Of a stretch of DNA of 20,679 bases, positions 6,215 through 14,470 are shown in pieces (positions within the stretch are counted from its first letter, which is position 1; every line of letters starts with the position of its first letter). This DNA comes from Bacteroidota bacterium (GTDB lineage Bacteria > Bacteroidota > Bacteroidia > Bacteroidales > Prolixibacteraceae): the NCBI GenBank assembly GCA_030691295.1, contig JAUYEQ010000504.1, forward strand, positions 1-20,679. Direction: 5' to 3'. A model generated the notes under the pieces. The model was not told the origin of the DNA and ran no database searches. It saw only the letters and a list, made by a program, of their open reading frames with translations. Position numbers and translations under genes: made by a program.

Positions 6215-7972
6215 ATGTACAGAACACATACATGCGGCGAAATCCGCATCAATCATCAGGGTTCAATGGTAACCCTTGCCGGCTGGGTGCAGCGCGTTCG
6301 CAACCTTGGCGGCATGACTTTTATCGATCTTCGCGACCGTTACGGGATTACCCAGTTGGTTTTCGATGAAAAAACGGAGCAGTCGGTTGCTGCAATGGGC
6401 AATCAGCTTGGCCGCGAGTATGTGATTCAGGCGACCGGAACTGTTCGCGAACGCAGCAGCAAAAACAAAAATATTCCGACCGGCGAAGTTGAGCTGGCCG
6501 TAACTGCACTCAATATCCTGAACAGCTCGGAAACACCTCCGTTTACCATCGAAGACGAAAGCGATGGCGGCGACGAAATCCGCATGAAATACCGCTACCT
6601 CGACCTGCGCCGTGCGCCTGTTCGCGATACACTTATTCTGCGTTCGAAGATGGCGTTTGCAACCCGCACCTATCTCGATGGTCAAAATTTTATTGAAACT
6701 GAAACTCCGGTTCTGATCAAATCTACTCCGGAAGGAGCACGCGACTTTGTGGTTCCTTCGCGTATGAATCCAGGCGAATTTTACGCTTTGCCACAATCGC
6801 CGCAACAATTAAAGCAACTGCTGATGGTGGCCGGTTTCGACCGCTATTACCAGATCGTAAAATGTTTCCGCGACGAAGATTTACGCGCCGACCGTCAGCC
6901 TGAATTTACCCAGATCGACTGCGAAATGTCTTTCGTGGAGCAGGAAGATATCCTGAACATGTTTGAAGGGCTGACCAAATACCTGTTCAAAGAAATCAAA
7001 GGAATTGAAATTACCGAATTTCCGCGCATGGCTTATTCCGAAGCAATGGAAAGCTACGGATCGGACAAACCGGACATTCGCTTCGGAATGAAAATTAAAA
7101 ACCTGACCGATTTGGTAAAAGGCAAAGGATTCCCCGTATTCGACGATGCCGAATTCATCGGCGGGATTTGTGCCGAAGGTTGCGCTGAATATACCCGCAA
7201 ACAATTGGATGCGCTGACCGAATGGGTGAAACGTCCGCAGGTTGGGGCAAAAGGGTTGGTTTATGTGAAAGTGAATACCGATGGAACCATCAAATCTTCG
7301 GTCGATAAATTTTATTCTCCGGAAGACCTTCAGAAATGGGCCGAAGTATTTGGCGCCAAGCCTGGCGACTTGATTTTACTTCTTTCAGGAGTAAAAGAAA
7401 AAATGCTGAAAGCCATTGGCGACCTGCGTCTGGAAATGGCCAATCAGCTTGGCTTGCGTGATAAAAATGTGTTCCAGCCATTGTGGGTGGTTGATTTTCC
7501 ATTGCTCGAATGGGACGAGGATACAGCACGTTTTTACGCCATGCACCATCCGTTTACCGCGCCTAAACCTGAAGATATTGCACTTCTGGAAACCAATCCG
7601 GGAGCCGTTCGTGCCAATGCGTACGATTTGGTAATCAACGGTGTTGAAATTGGCGGAGGTTCTGTCCGCATTTTCGACAAAACGCTTCAGGCAAAAATGT
7701 TTGGAATGCTTGGTTTTACTCCGGAACAGGCCGATTACCAGTTTGGGTTCCTGATGGATGCCTTTAAATTCGGAGCGCCGCCACATGCCGGTATCGCCTT
7801 CGGATTCGACCGCCTGACATCGATGTTTGCCGGACTGGAAAGTATCCGCGACACCATCGCATTCCCGAAAAACAATTCAGGGCGTGACGTGATGATGGAC
7901 AGTCCATCAATCATTTCTCCGGAACAACTGGAAGAATTGAATTTGCTGGTAAATCTGAAAGAGAAAAAGTAA
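6215..7972 (+). CDS. aspS: Aspartyl-tRNA synthetase
   Basis: 585 residues. Charges tRNA-Asp with aspartate. An N-terminal OB-fold anticodon-binding domain (residues 1-105; [19 protein letters not shown]) precedes the class II catalytic domain. That domain has [20 protein letters not shown], motif 2 [18 protein letters not shown] near residue 218 and motif 3 [15 protein letters not shown] near residue 530. The bacterial GAD insertion domain lies at about residues 290-410. This is the long bacterial type, whose length fits. It has its own promoter-like element and no gene behind it in the same direction, so it is probably transcribed alone. Whether it also charges tRNA-Asn cannot be judged here. 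Confidence 0.97.
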   Translation: MYRTHTCGEIRINHQGSMVTLAGWVQRVRNLGGMTFIDLRDRYGITQLVFDEKTEQSVAAMGNQLGREYVIQATGTVRERSSKNKNIPTGEVELAVTALNILNSSETPPFTIEDESDGGDEIRMKYRYLDLRRAPVRDTLILRSKMAFATRTYLDGQNFIETETPVLIKSTPEGARDFVVPSRMNPGEFYALPQSPQQLKQLLMVAGFDRYYQIVKCFRDEDLRADRQPEFTQIDCEMSFVEQEDILNMFEGLTKYLFKEIKGIEITEFPRMAYSEAMESYGSDKPDIRFGMKIKNLTDLVKGKGFPVFDDAEFIGGICAEGCAEYTRKQLDALTEWVKRPQVGAKGLVYVKVNTDGTIKSSVDKFYSPEDLQKWAEVFGAKPGDLILLLSGVKEKMLKAIGDLRLEMANQLGLRDKNVFQPLWVVDFPLLEWDEDTARFYAMHHPFTAPKPEDIALLETNPGAVRANAYDLVINGVEIGGGSVRIFDKTLQAKMFGMLGFTPEQADYQFGFLMDAFKFGAPPHAGIAFGFDRLTSMFAGLESIRDTIAFPKNNSGRDVMMDSPSIISPEQLEELNLLVNLKEKK

Positions 7973-7981
7973 TTAAAGAAA

Positions 7982-8101
7982 TATCACAGAGTGATAAAAT
8001 GTTTATAGAAAATAGACCACACGAGTGAATATTCAACCCCAGTTGGGGTTGAACAACTTTATAATCATCATTTTCTATAAATATATGACCTCTCTGAGGT
8101 C
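7982..8101. repeat. Nested palindrome element downstream of aspS
   Basis: Four dyads arranged symmetrically: TATCAC/GTGATA with a 3-nt loop (7982-7996); arms TTTATAGAAAAT (8002-8013) and ATTTTCTATAAA (8070-8081), perfectly complementary; inside them TTCAACCCCA/TGGGGTTGAA with a 2-nt loop (8032-8053); and GACCTC/GAGGTC with a 3-nt loop (8087-8101). The order is hairpin, arm, central palindrome, arm, hairpin. No ORF is present. It looks like a composite intergenic repeat rather than a simple terminator. Confidence 0.65.
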
Positions 8102-8141
8102 GTATTGAACATCATTCCAATTTTCAGCAAGGCCTGTATGA

Positions 8142-8179
8142 AAAAGACGGCTATTCCCTATTGGTGATAGCCGTCTTTT
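8142..8179. terminator. Bidirectional terminator between aspS and the SUF pair
   Basis: AAAAGACGGCTAT (8142-8154) and ATAGCCGTCTTTT (8167-8179) form a perfect 13-bp stem with a 12-nt loop. T-runs occur on both strands, as expected between convergent genes. Confidence 0.8.
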
Positions 8180-8230
8180 AAATTTATTCAAAAACACCAG
8201 CAAAATCTGGTTGTGTAAAAGTATAACCTA

Positions 8231-8536
8231 TTAAAAAAATCCAAGTTCCAGCCGGGCTTCTTCGCTCATCATCGATTTGTCCCAGGGCGGATCAAAAGTT
8301 AGATCAACATCAACAGTTGCGACATTTTCAACAGCCAGCGCCGCCTGACGCACATCCTCAACCAGCATATCTGCAACAGGACAGCCGGGAGATGTCAATG
8401 TCATTATGATATTTGCCTGGTTGGCATCGTCAACATCAACATTGTAAATCAATCCCAAATCGTAAATATTTACCGGTATCTCCGGATCATAAACATCTTT
8501 CAGACGTTCAATAATCAAATCTAATCTTGTATCCAT
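8231..8536 (-). CDS. MIP18/PaaD-like (DUF59) Fe-S assembly protein
   Basis: 101 residues from the ATG at 8536; a GTG directly before it is the alternative start. The DUF59 fold shows DVYDPEIPVNIYDLGLIYNV, the conserved cysteine C52 in LTSPGCPVADM, and FDPPWDKSMMSEEARLELG at the C-terminus. Relatives (SufT, MIP18, PaaD) help mature Fe-S proteins. The gene follows sufE, whose TGA ends at 8540, with three bases between them, so the two are co-transcribed and probably work in the same pathway. A dedicated SufT role is likely but not proven by sequence. Confidence 0.9.
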   Translation of the reverse strand: MDTRLDLIIERLKDVYDPEIPVNIYDLGLIYNVDVDDANQANIIMTLTSPGCPVADMLVEDVRQAALAVENVATVDVDLTFDPPWDKSMMSEEARLELGFF

Positions 8537-8539
8537 CAC

Positions 8540-8971
8540 TCAATCTCCTTTTTCTGAAATTCTGTTATATGCAACAGCATAGAGTTTAATTTGTTTGATC
8601 ATGGCCAACAAGCCGTTCGACCTGGTTGGTGACAGGTGTTGTTTTAAACCGATTTCATCGATAAAGAAAAGCTCATTGTTGAGTATTTCCTGCGGAGTAC
8701 GGTTCGAAACAACCCGAAGCAGCAGGGCTACCAATCCTTTCACAATTACTGCATCACTTTCGCCGCGGAAAATAATTTTCCCATCCTGAAAATCAGAAAC
8801 CAACCAAACTCTCGACTGGCATCCTTTTATGATATACTGATCTATTTTATCTTTCGGATCCAAATCTTTCAATTCATTTCCCAATTCAATCAGGTAACCG
8901 TATTTATCCATCCAATCTTCGAAAGCTGAAAACTCTTCGACGATCTCTTTTTGTATTTCGTTTATAGTCAT
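8540..8971 (-). CDS. sufE: SufE family cysteine desulfuration protein
   Basis: 143 residues. SufE accepts persulfide sulfur from the cysteine desulfurase SufS and passes it to the Fe-S scaffold. The acceptor cysteine is C51 in YIIKGCQSRVWL, the family signature. FRGESDAVIVKGLVALLL and GLKQHLSPTRSNGL are also characteristic. First gene of a two-gene unit with the MIP18-like gene. The rest of the SUF operon (sufBCDS) is not in the window. GACATTTG at 8992-8999, a 7 of 8 match to the -7 consensus, ends 20 bases before the ATG on the minus strand and is a candidate promoter. Confidence 0.93.
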   Translation of the reverse strand: MTINEIQKEIVEEFSAFEDWMDKYGYLIELGNELKDLDPKDKIDQYIIKGCQSRVWLVSDFQDGKIIFRGESDAVIVKGLVALLLRVVSNRTPQEILNNELFFIDEIGLKQHLSPTRSNGLLAMIKQIKLYAVAYNRISEKGD

Positions 8972-9236
8972 GAACTAAGGCTTAAAGGATGCAAATGTCG
9001 TTATTTTTTGTGTTCCTGCAATAAAAAAACGGCATTCGCCAGGTAGACAAATTGCTAATTTTTTCAAACCGGTTATAAATGGGAAATATCCTGAAAATAT
9101 ATTCGCTCAAAATAATGCAATCCCAATTTTGAATGGATCTAAATTACATAGAAACCATTCCCATTGGGTTTCAAAATTGTAGCTTTAGGGAATATTTCAA
9201 TTCAATAAATTCAATTTCACTTAAAAATATTAATAC

Positions 9237-9809
9237 ATGGAATTAGCAGGATCACAGACAGAAAAAAATCTGTTAAAAGCATTTGCAGGTGAATCGCAGG
9301 CCCGCAACCGTTATGAGTTTGCAGCAAAAGTCGCACAGAAAGAAGGATTGGAACAAATTGCCGCCCTCTTTTTGGAAACTGCAGAGAACGAACGTTCACA
9401 TGCCAAACAGTTCTTCAAACAACTGGAAGGACGTATGGTAGAAATTACAGCAACTTATCCTGGCGGAAAAATCGGCACAACAATGGAAAACCTGAAAGCT
9501 GCCGCTGAAGGCGAAAACGAAGAGTGGACCGAATTGTATCCTGAATTTGCACGCATTGCCGATGAAGAAGGATTCAAAAGAATCGGATTATTGTTCCGGT
9601 CGATTGCAAAAATTGAAAAAGCCCACGAAGAACGCTACCGCAAATTGTACCAAAACCTCGAAGAAGGTATAGTATTTGAGCGTGAAGGAAAAGTTGTTTG
9701 GAAATGCCGTGTTTGTGGATTCCTGCACGAATCGGCCAAACCACCATTGAAATGCCCTGTTTGCGAACATTCGCAAGCTTATTTCGAAGTCGAAGCTGAT
9801 AATTTTTAG
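9237..9809 (+). CDS. rbr: Rubrerythrin
   Basis: 190 residues. A cytosolic peroxidase that protects anaerobes from hydrogen peroxide. The N-terminal ferritin-like four-helix domain has di-iron ligands in AGESQARNRYEF (E19), NERSH (E52, H55) and IEKAHEERY (E127, H130). The C-terminal rubredoxin-like domain binds one iron through C157-RV-C160 and C173-PV-C176. The length matches classic rubrerythrins. The gene stands alone, ended by a strong hairpin. TAGCTTTA at 9180-9187 is a weak -7 candidate. Its presence suggests an anaerobic or oxygen-exposed anaerobic lifestyle. Confidence 0.95.
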   Translation: MELAGSQTEKNLLKAFAGESQARNRYEFAAKVAQKEGLEQIAALFLETAENERSHAKQFFKQLEGRMVEITATYPGGKIGTTMENLKAAAEGENEEWTELYPEFARIADEEGFKRIGLLFRSIAKIEKAHEERYRKLYQNLEEGIVFEREGKVVWKCRVCGFLHESAKPPLKCPVCEHSQAYFEVEADNF

Positions 9810-9857
9810 GCAAATAGATTAGGATTTTTGTTTGATCTTATAAAAGAAGAAATTCAT

Positions 9858-9893
9858 AAATTGGAGGTCGCAAACTGTGACCTCCAATTTTTT
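9858..9893 (+). terminator. Rubrerythrin terminator
   Basis: AAATTGGAGGTC (9858-9869) pairs with GACCTCCAATTT (9879-9890) around a 9-nt loop. A run of six T (9888-9893) overlaps the stem end. It starts 48 bp after the stop codon. Confidence 0.85.
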
Positions 9894-10057
9894 ATAATGT
9901 AGAATTCGAAATCTTGAATTTCTAATTTGGAATATCAAGTTGGGGAGGTATTCGAAGTTGCCTTATGCATTTATAGAACAGGGAGTTGCCATGTTGTCAG
10001 AAATGACGAACTGATTACGAAATCGGAAGATCAACAGGCATTTTCAATAAATGTGAG

Positions 10058-10065
10058 TATCTTTG
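10058..10065 (+). promoter_or_regulatory. Toxin-antitoxin promoter element TATCTTTG
   Basis: A perfect TAnnTTTG only 9 bases before the ATG at 10075, so the transcript would have almost no leader. A run of ten A separates the box from the start codon. Confidence 0.45.
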
Positions 10066-10074
10066 AAAAAAAAA

Positions 10075-10341
10075 ATGAAAAACATTACTATACCAGTCGA
10101 TATACCATCAGATATGTTAGTTGCACTTAATGAATCTGAACAAGAATTAAAATCTTATTTCCAGACAGCAACTGCTATGATGCTATTTCAAGAGGGGAAA
10201 TTGACTATTGGTAAAGCGATTCAATTATCTGGGCTAACAAGATTTGAATTTGAAAAGGCACTTTCAAGGAACAAAATACCGGTTTCTTTATTAGATGCTG
10301 ATCAAATTATGTCAGATGCTGAAAAATTAAGAGGCTTGTAG
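10075..10341 (+). CDS. UPF0175 family antitoxin
   Basis: 88 residues from the ATG at 10075 (MKNITIPVDIPSDML). An in-frame TTG at 10063 lies inside the promoter box and is rejected. The family pattern is visible: an N-terminal strand, then ELKSYFQTATAMMLFQEGKLTIGKAIQLSGLTRFEFEKALS, a helix-turn-helix-like section, then the short C-terminal tail IPVSLLDADQIMSDAEKL. UPF0175 genes are commonly paired with DUF3368 PIN-like genes, as here with three bases between. The inferred role is a DNA-binding antitoxin that represses its own promoter and neutralises the toxin. The pair looks more AT-rich than neighbouring genes, consistent with transfer. Confidence 0.82.
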   Translation: MKNITIPVDIPSDMLVALNESEQELKSYFQTATAMMLFQEGKLTIGKAIQLSGLTRFEFEKALSRNKIPVSLLDADQIMSDAEKLRGL

Positions 10342-10344
10342 CAG

Positions 10345-10833
10345 ATGAAAATTGTTATTGCAGACACAGGAGCGTTAATTTCCCTTGGAATTGTTGGGCA
10401 TATTGACCTAATAGAAAAGGTATTTGGTGATTTTTACATCGCAAATGCAGTATGGGAGGAACTACAAGTATATGAGAATCCAGAATTTGAGAAAAATTTT
10501 CTTTTTTATCTTGAAAAACGGGTAGTCAAGATCAAATCAAGGAATCATCTGTCTGTAATAATGGATTATGGGGAGTCAGAATCGGTAATCTTATATGAGG
10601 AATTGAATGCTGATTATTTGATAATTGATGATAACAAAGCAAGAATGATTGCAGAATCACTTGATGTTAACTGCATTGGTTCAATCGGGTTGTTGATAAA
10701 AGCAAAACAAAAAGGGCTGGTAAATGATTTGAAGTCAATTTTCGAGAAGTGGCTTGAAAATGAAAGATATTTTTCAAAAAGATTATTGAATAAGGTGTTA
10801 TTACAGACAGGTGAAGAACCGATCAAGGAATAA
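10345..10833 (+). CDS. DUF3368 PIN-like toxin (putative RNase)
   Basis: 162 residues. The PIN-like acidic residues are in place: IADTGALISLG near residue 5, a glutamate in YGESESVILYEEL near residue 75, and IIDDNKARMIAE near residue 93. GSIGLLIKAKQKGLV is the typical DUF3368 C-terminal helix region. PIN toxins cleave RNA in a metal-dependent way; DUF3368 members are annotated as putative toxins by context. All catalytic-type acidic residues appear kept, so it may be active. The stop is followed about 40 bp later by a strong terminator shared with convergent dapL. Confidence 0.8.
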   Translation: MKIVIADTGALISLGIVGHIDLIEKVFGDFYIANAVWEELQVYENPEFEKNFLFYLEKRVVKIKSRNHLSVIMDYGESESVILYEELNADYLIIDDNKARMIAESLDVNCIGSIGLLIKAKQKGLVNDLKSIFEKWLENERYFSKRLLNKVLLQTGEEPIKE

Positions 10834-10873
10834 TTATCAAGCCTCATAAATTTGACTTCTAAAAGTTTTATCA

Positions 10874-10918
10874 ACTGATTCGATGATCACAAAGTCATCG
10901 AATCAGTATATTTTTTTT
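10874..10918 (+). terminator. Terminator of the toxin-antitoxin operon
   Basis: ACTGATTCGATGA (10874-10886) and TCATCGAATCAGT (10895-10907) form a perfect 13-bp stem with an 8-nt loop, followed by eight T (10911-10918). The T-run overlaps the dapL stop codon by two bases. The reverse direction lacks a comparable T-run. Confidence 0.85.
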
Positions 10919-12146
10919 ATCTCAGATTTTTAATTCTTTCCATCGCATCCAGCACATTGGCCCGGTCGGCAAACGCTGAAAATCGGAAATAACCTTCGCC
11001 AGACGGACCAAATCCTGAACCGGGAGTTCCAACCACATTGGCTTCATTCAGCAGCTTGTCGAAGAAATCCCATGATTTCATGTTATCCGGAGTTTTCACC
11101 CAAACGTATGGTGCATTCACTCCACCAAAAACAGTGAAACCAGTTTCTTTCAAACTTTCGCGCATGATGCGGGCATTTTCGAGGTAATAATCAACCACTT
11201 CTTTTACCTGTTTTTTGCCTTCTTCAGAATAAATTGCAGCGGCTGCTTTCTGCACAGGATAAGAAACTCCGTTGAATTTGGTGGTATGGCGTCGGTTCCA
11301 AAGCGGTTTTACCTGATGGGCATTTCCTTCGCTGTCAAATGCTTTCAACTCTTTCGGAATAACTGTAAATGCGCAGCGGGTTCCGGTAAAACCAGCGGTT
11401 TTCGAGAAACTGCGGAATTCGAGTGCAACCTCTTTTGCACCTTCAATTTCGAATATTGAATGGGGTATCGAATCGTCGGTAATGTAGGATTCATAAGCTG
11501 CATCGTACAGAATAATACACTTATTGGCGTGGGCATAGTCTACCCATTTTTTCAGTTCTTCTTTGCTTGCAACGGTTCCCGTCGGATTGTTTGGATAGCA
11601 AAGGAAAATCAGGTCGGGACGTTCGGTTGGCAATTCAGGAATAAAACCATTAGCCTCGTTGCAGGGCATGTAGATAATTCCTTCGAAATAACCATTGCTT
11701 TGCATCGTACCAGTTTTGCCCGACATAACGGTAGTGTCGGCATAAACCGGATAAACAGGGTCGCAAATCGCAATTTTGTTGCTTGCCCCAAATATTTCCT
11801 GAATGTTTCCGGTGTCGCATTTAGAACCATCTGAAACAAAAATATCGTCAGCCGAAATATCAACTCCGCGGTTTTGGTAATCATTCAAAGCGATGGCATC
11901 GCGCAAAAAATCGTAGCCTTGTTCTGGTCCGTAACCTTTGAAGGTGGCAGCATTGGCCAATTCTTCAACTCCTTCGTGGAAAGCCTTTATTACTGCCGGA
12001 ACCAGCGGTTGCGTAACATCGCCGATCCCCATTCTGATAATATTTTTATCAGGGTTGGCTGCTGCAAATTCGCGCACTCTTCTTCCAATTTCGGGGAACA
12101 AATATCCCGCCTGAAGTTTCAGGTAATTCTCGTTAATCAATGCCAT
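10917..12146 (-). CDS. dapL: LL-diaminopimelate aminotransferase
   Basis: 409 residues. PLP-dependent class I/II aminotransferase that converts tetrahydrodipicolinate directly to LL-diaminopimelate, for lysine and peptidoglycan. The start [20 protein letters not shown] is highly typical of DapL. Other motifs are [47 protein letters not shown], and [14 protein letters not shown] with the PLP-binding lysine K249. The length fits. This pathway replaces the succinylase or acetylase branch and is found in Bacteroidota, Chlamydiae and plants. It is transcribed alone, from a TAACTTTG element 40 bases upstream. Confidence 0.97.
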   Translation of the reverse strand: MALINENYLKLQAGYLFPEIGRRVREFAAANPDKNIIRMGIGDVTQPLVPAVIKAFHEGVEELANAATFKGYGPEQGYDFLRDAIALNDYQNRGVDISADDIFVSDGSKCDTGNIQEIFGASNKIAICDPVYPVYADTTVMSGKTGTMQSNGYFEGIIYMPCNEANGFIPELPTERPDLIFLCYPNNPTGTVASKEELKKWVDYAHANKCIILYDAAYESYITDDSIPHSIFEIEGAKEVALEFRSFSKTAGFTGTRCAFTVIPKELKAFDSEGNAHQVKPLWNRRHTTKFNGVSYPVQKAAAAIYSEEGKKQVKEVVDYYLENARIMRESLKETGFTVFGGVNAPYVWVKTPDNMKSWDFFDKLLNEANVVGTPGSGFGPSGEGYFRFSAFADRANVLDAMERIKNLR

Positions 12147-12186
12147 TGTATGTTGTTTTAAAGTGATTTTAATTTTAAGGAACGGC

Positions 12187-12194
12187 CAAAGTTA
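12187..12194 (-). promoter_or_regulatory. dapL -7 promoter element TAACTTTG
   Basis: A perfect consensus match on the minus strand, with 40 bases between it and the dapL ATG. The box has the same sequence as at aroB and ruvC. No good -33 element. Confidence 0.45.
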
Positions 12195-12351
12195 TAAATT
12201 TTATTTTTGGATGCTTTTGGGCTGTGCTAAACAGGTGCATTTTATCGCTAAATCGCAGAATCAAAATTCATTTTGTTTATTAAATGTGTAATTTGATTAA
12301 ACAATATTTCCACTTACCGGTTTAATAACCGATACAAAAAAACCATTTATC

Positions 12352-12834
12352 ATGATTACAATTAAATCACATTCTGGCATTTACACCTTGGAAGTCAAAC
12401 AATTTGTAGGAATACCAATTGCCGAAGCATGGGATTTTTTCTCATCGCCCGGCAATCTTTCAAAAATTACTCCTGAACACATGGGTTTTATCATCACTTC
12501 AGTAGCAGCAGGTAAAATGTACACCGGACAAATAATTACCTATAAAGTATCACCATTTCCCGGTTTAACAACCAATTGGGTGACCGAAATAACCCATGTT
12601 TCTGAGGGCCGTTTTTTTGTGGACGAACAGCGGTTTGGACCATACAGTATGTGGCACCATGAACATCATTTCGAAGTTCAGGGGAAAGGAGTTTTAATGA
12701 CCGACCGTGTTTCCTACAAGTTGCCGTTCGGATTTCTGGGACGAATCGCTCATTTCATTTTTGTGAAGAAACAACTTCGGCAAATATTTGAATACAGGGA
12801 GACATTTCTTGAGCAGGCGTATAAACAATCCTGA
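12352..12834 (+). CDS. SRPBCC (START/Bet v1-like) ligand-binding protein
   Basis: 160 residues. The pattern fits the SRPBCC helix-grip fold: YTLEVKQFVGIPIAEAWDFFSSPGNLSKITPEHMGF at the N-terminus, then alternating strands (GQIITYKVSPFPGLTTNWVTEITHV, FFVDEQRFGPYSMWHHEHHFEV), then a C-terminal helix (FVKKQLRQIFEYRETFLEQ). Members bind hydrophobic ligands in a central cavity; the ligand here is unknown. Some relatives in other genomes are encoded beside nucleoside-diphosphate-sugar epimerases, which are absent here. A small dyad CGGTT/AACCG lies about 20 bases before the ATG. The TGA directly abuts the stop codon of convergent lipB. Confidence 0.85.
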   Translation: MITIKSHSGIYTLEVKQFVGIPIAEAWDFFSSPGNLSKITPEHMGFIITSVAAGKMYTGQIITYKVSPFPGLTTNWVTEITHVSEGRFFVDEQRFGPYSMWHHEHHFEVQGKGVLMTDRVSYKLPFGFLGRIAHFIFVKKQLRQIFEYRETFLEQAYKQS

Positions 12835-13524
12835 TCAATAAATCTGATTGAACTTCGCTTTCACAATCTCTTTCACTTCCTGCATATCAATTTTTCTCCC
12901 AAGTTCCTTTTCAATGGAAGTGACTCCGTATGTAATGAATCCGCATGGATTGATGTAGTTGAAATAGCGCATGTCGGTATTCACATTCAGCGCGAAACCG
13001 TGCATGGAAACATACCGGCTGATGCGCACGCCAATCGCACTTATTTTTCGCGACTTTGCCGGAATGGTGGGATCCAGCCAAACACCGGTGGCTCCATCTT
13101 TCAGGCCGCCTTCCAAACCGTATTCGGCAATGGTTTGAATAATGGCCTGCTCCATTTTGAAAATGAAGTCCTTCACACCGATTTTGTAGTTTTCAAGATC
13201 AATAATCGGGTAGCCAACCAATTGGCCGGGACCATGATAGGTAATATCGCCGCCACGGTTGATTTTGTAATAAACGGCATCGATTTTTTTCAGAAAATCG
13301 CCATTGATGAGCAGGTTGTGTTCGTCGCCGCTTTTCCCGAGGGTGTAAACGTGCGGATGTTCGACCAGCAAAAAACGATTGATATCGCTGCTTTTTTTGT
13401 TCTCCAGTTTATCGGCAACCACCTGGGCATGTATTGTTTCCTGATAATCCCAGCATTCTTTATAGTCTTTCAGACCGAGGTCTTCGTAGTTGAAATTGGC
13501 CATCTCTATGTCATTTGTTGTCAA
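12835..13524 (-). CDS. lipB: Lipoyl(octanoyl) transferase
   Basis: 229 residues; a start at residue 8 (MANFNYEDLG, ATG at 13503) is also possible and closer to the family. LipB moves octanoate from acyl carrier protein to lipoyl domains. It shows RGGDITYHGPGQLVGYPI (substrate pocket), the catalytic lysine K160 in SRKISAIGVRISR, SMHGFALNVN, and the nucleophile C194 in NPCGFITYGVTS. It lies 22 bp downstream of lipA on the same strand, forming the two-step lipoylation unit. No terminator separates it from the convergent gene. Confidence 0.95.
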   Translation of the reverse strand: MTTNDIEMANFNYEDLGLKDYKECWDYQETIHAQVVADKLENKKSSDINRFLLVEHPHVYTLGKSGDEHNLLINGDFLKKIDAVYYKINRGGDITYHGPGQLVGYPIIDLENYKIGVKDFIFKMEQAIIQTIAEYGLEGGLKDGATGVWLDPTIPAKSRKISAIGVRISRYVSMHGFALNVNTDMRYFNYINPCGFITYGVTSIEKELGRKIDMQEVKEIVKAKFNQIY

Positions 13525-13546
13525 TAGTTGTCATTCATATAATCTT

Positions 13547-14410
13547 TCATGCCTCTACATGTGCATCTGCCCGATACGACGATCGCACCAGCGGACTGCT
13601 TTCGACATAAGAAAAACCCTTTTCGAGTCCGATTGTTCGGTAGCGTTCAAATTGTTCAGGAGTAATGTATTCCTTTACCTGAATGTGAGCCAGCGTTGGC
13701 GCCAGATATTGCCCGATGGTCATCACTTTGCAGCCAACTTCCCGAAGGTCGTCCATAACCTGCAATACTTCTGTTTCTGTTTCGCCCAAACCAAGCATAA
13801 TGCCCGATTTTGCTACAACTCCGGAAGCTGCAATGTAGCGAATCACTTCCAGACTGGTGCGGTATTTGGCTGCGCTGCGAATTTGTGGCGTGAGGCGTTC
13901 AACGGTTTCCATGTTGTGCGAAATAACTTCAGGTCCGGCTTCTATCACTTTCTGAATCAGCTCGGTTTTTCCCTGAAAATCGGGAATCAGTACTTCAATG
14001 CTTGTTTCAGGATTTTGTTTTTTTACCTCGCGAATGGTTTCAGCCCAAAAACCGGCTCCCAAATCCGGCAAGTCGTCGCGGTCAACCGAGGTGATCACCG
14101 CGTGTTTCAGTTGCATCACACGCACTGATTCTGCAATCCGTTTGGGTTCTTCGGCATCAGGAGCAAAAGGTTTACCGGTTGTTACCCCGCAAAATTTACA
14201 GTTTCGGGTGCAAATGTCGCCCAAAATCATAAAAGTTGCAGTTCCCCTGTTCCAACATTCGCCAATATTGGGGCAATTTCCGCTGGTGCATATTGTGTGA
14301 AGCTGATGTTCTGCCGCCAGATTTTTAACCTTCGAATAACTTTCGCCTTTGGGCATTTGCATTTTCATCCACCGCGGAAGCCGTTGCCTTCCTTTCATTT
14401 CTGTTGTCAT
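13547..14410 (-). CDS. lipA: Lipoyl synthase
   Basis: 287 residues from the ATG at 14410; an in-frame TTG three codons earlier is possible but less likely. A radical-SAM enzyme that inserts two sulfurs into protein-bound octanoyl groups. The auxiliary 4Fe-4S cluster ligands C41-x4-C46-x5-C52 (CTSGNCPNIGEC) and the radical-SAM ligands C67-x3-C71-x2-C74 (CTRNCKFC) are intact. RDDLPDLGAGFWAETI, SHNMETVERLTPQIR and SGIMLGLGETETEV are characteristic. First gene of the lipA-lipB operon, with a TAATTTTG element 16 bases upstream. Lipoyl groups serve 2-oxoacid dehydrogenases and the glycine cleavage system. Confidence 0.97.
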   Translation of the reverse strand: MTTEMKGRQRLPRWMKMQMPKGESYSKVKNLAAEHQLHTICTSGNCPNIGECWNRGTATFMILGDICTRNCKFCGVTTGKPFAPDAEEPKRIAESVRVMQLKHAVITSVDRDDLPDLGAGFWAETIREVKKQNPETSIEVLIPDFQGKTELIQKVIEAGPEVISHNMETVERLTPQIRSAAKYRTSLEVIRYIAASGVVAKSGIMLGLGETETEVLQVMDDLREVGCKVMTIGQYLAPTLAHIQVKEYITPEQFERYRTIGLEKGFSYVESSPLVRSSYRADAHVEA

Positions 14411-14426
14411 CGTGTACAAATTTTCG

Positions 14427-14434
14427 CAAAATTA
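14427..14434 (-). promoter_or_regulatory. lipA -7 promoter element TAATTTTG
   Basis: A perfect TAnnTTTG on the minus strand ending 16 bases before the lipA ATG. No clear -33 box. Confidence 0.45.
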
Positions 14435-14470
14435 CTTTTAAAAACCGAAGTAAGTAATAAAATAAGCATG

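Noticed and set aside
7982..8101. aspS terminator
   Set aside because: None of the palindromes is followed by a T-run; the stem at 8142-8179 fits much better.
10063..10074. TTG start of the UPF0175 gene
   Set aside because: The TTG is part of the -7 element; the ATG at 10075 matches the family start.
9927..10130. Open frame upstream of and overlapping the UPF0175 gene
   Set aside because: No family resemblance, overlaps the promoter and the antitoxin gene in another frame, and has no translation signal.
10614..10874. Minus-strand frame across the toxin 3' end
   Set aside because: Antisense shadow of the DUF3368 gene with no recognisable features.
12318..12331. CGGTT/AACCG dyad before the SRPBCC gene as an operator
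   Set aside because: Only 5 bp per arm and a similar string occurs inside the gene; too weak to list as a site.
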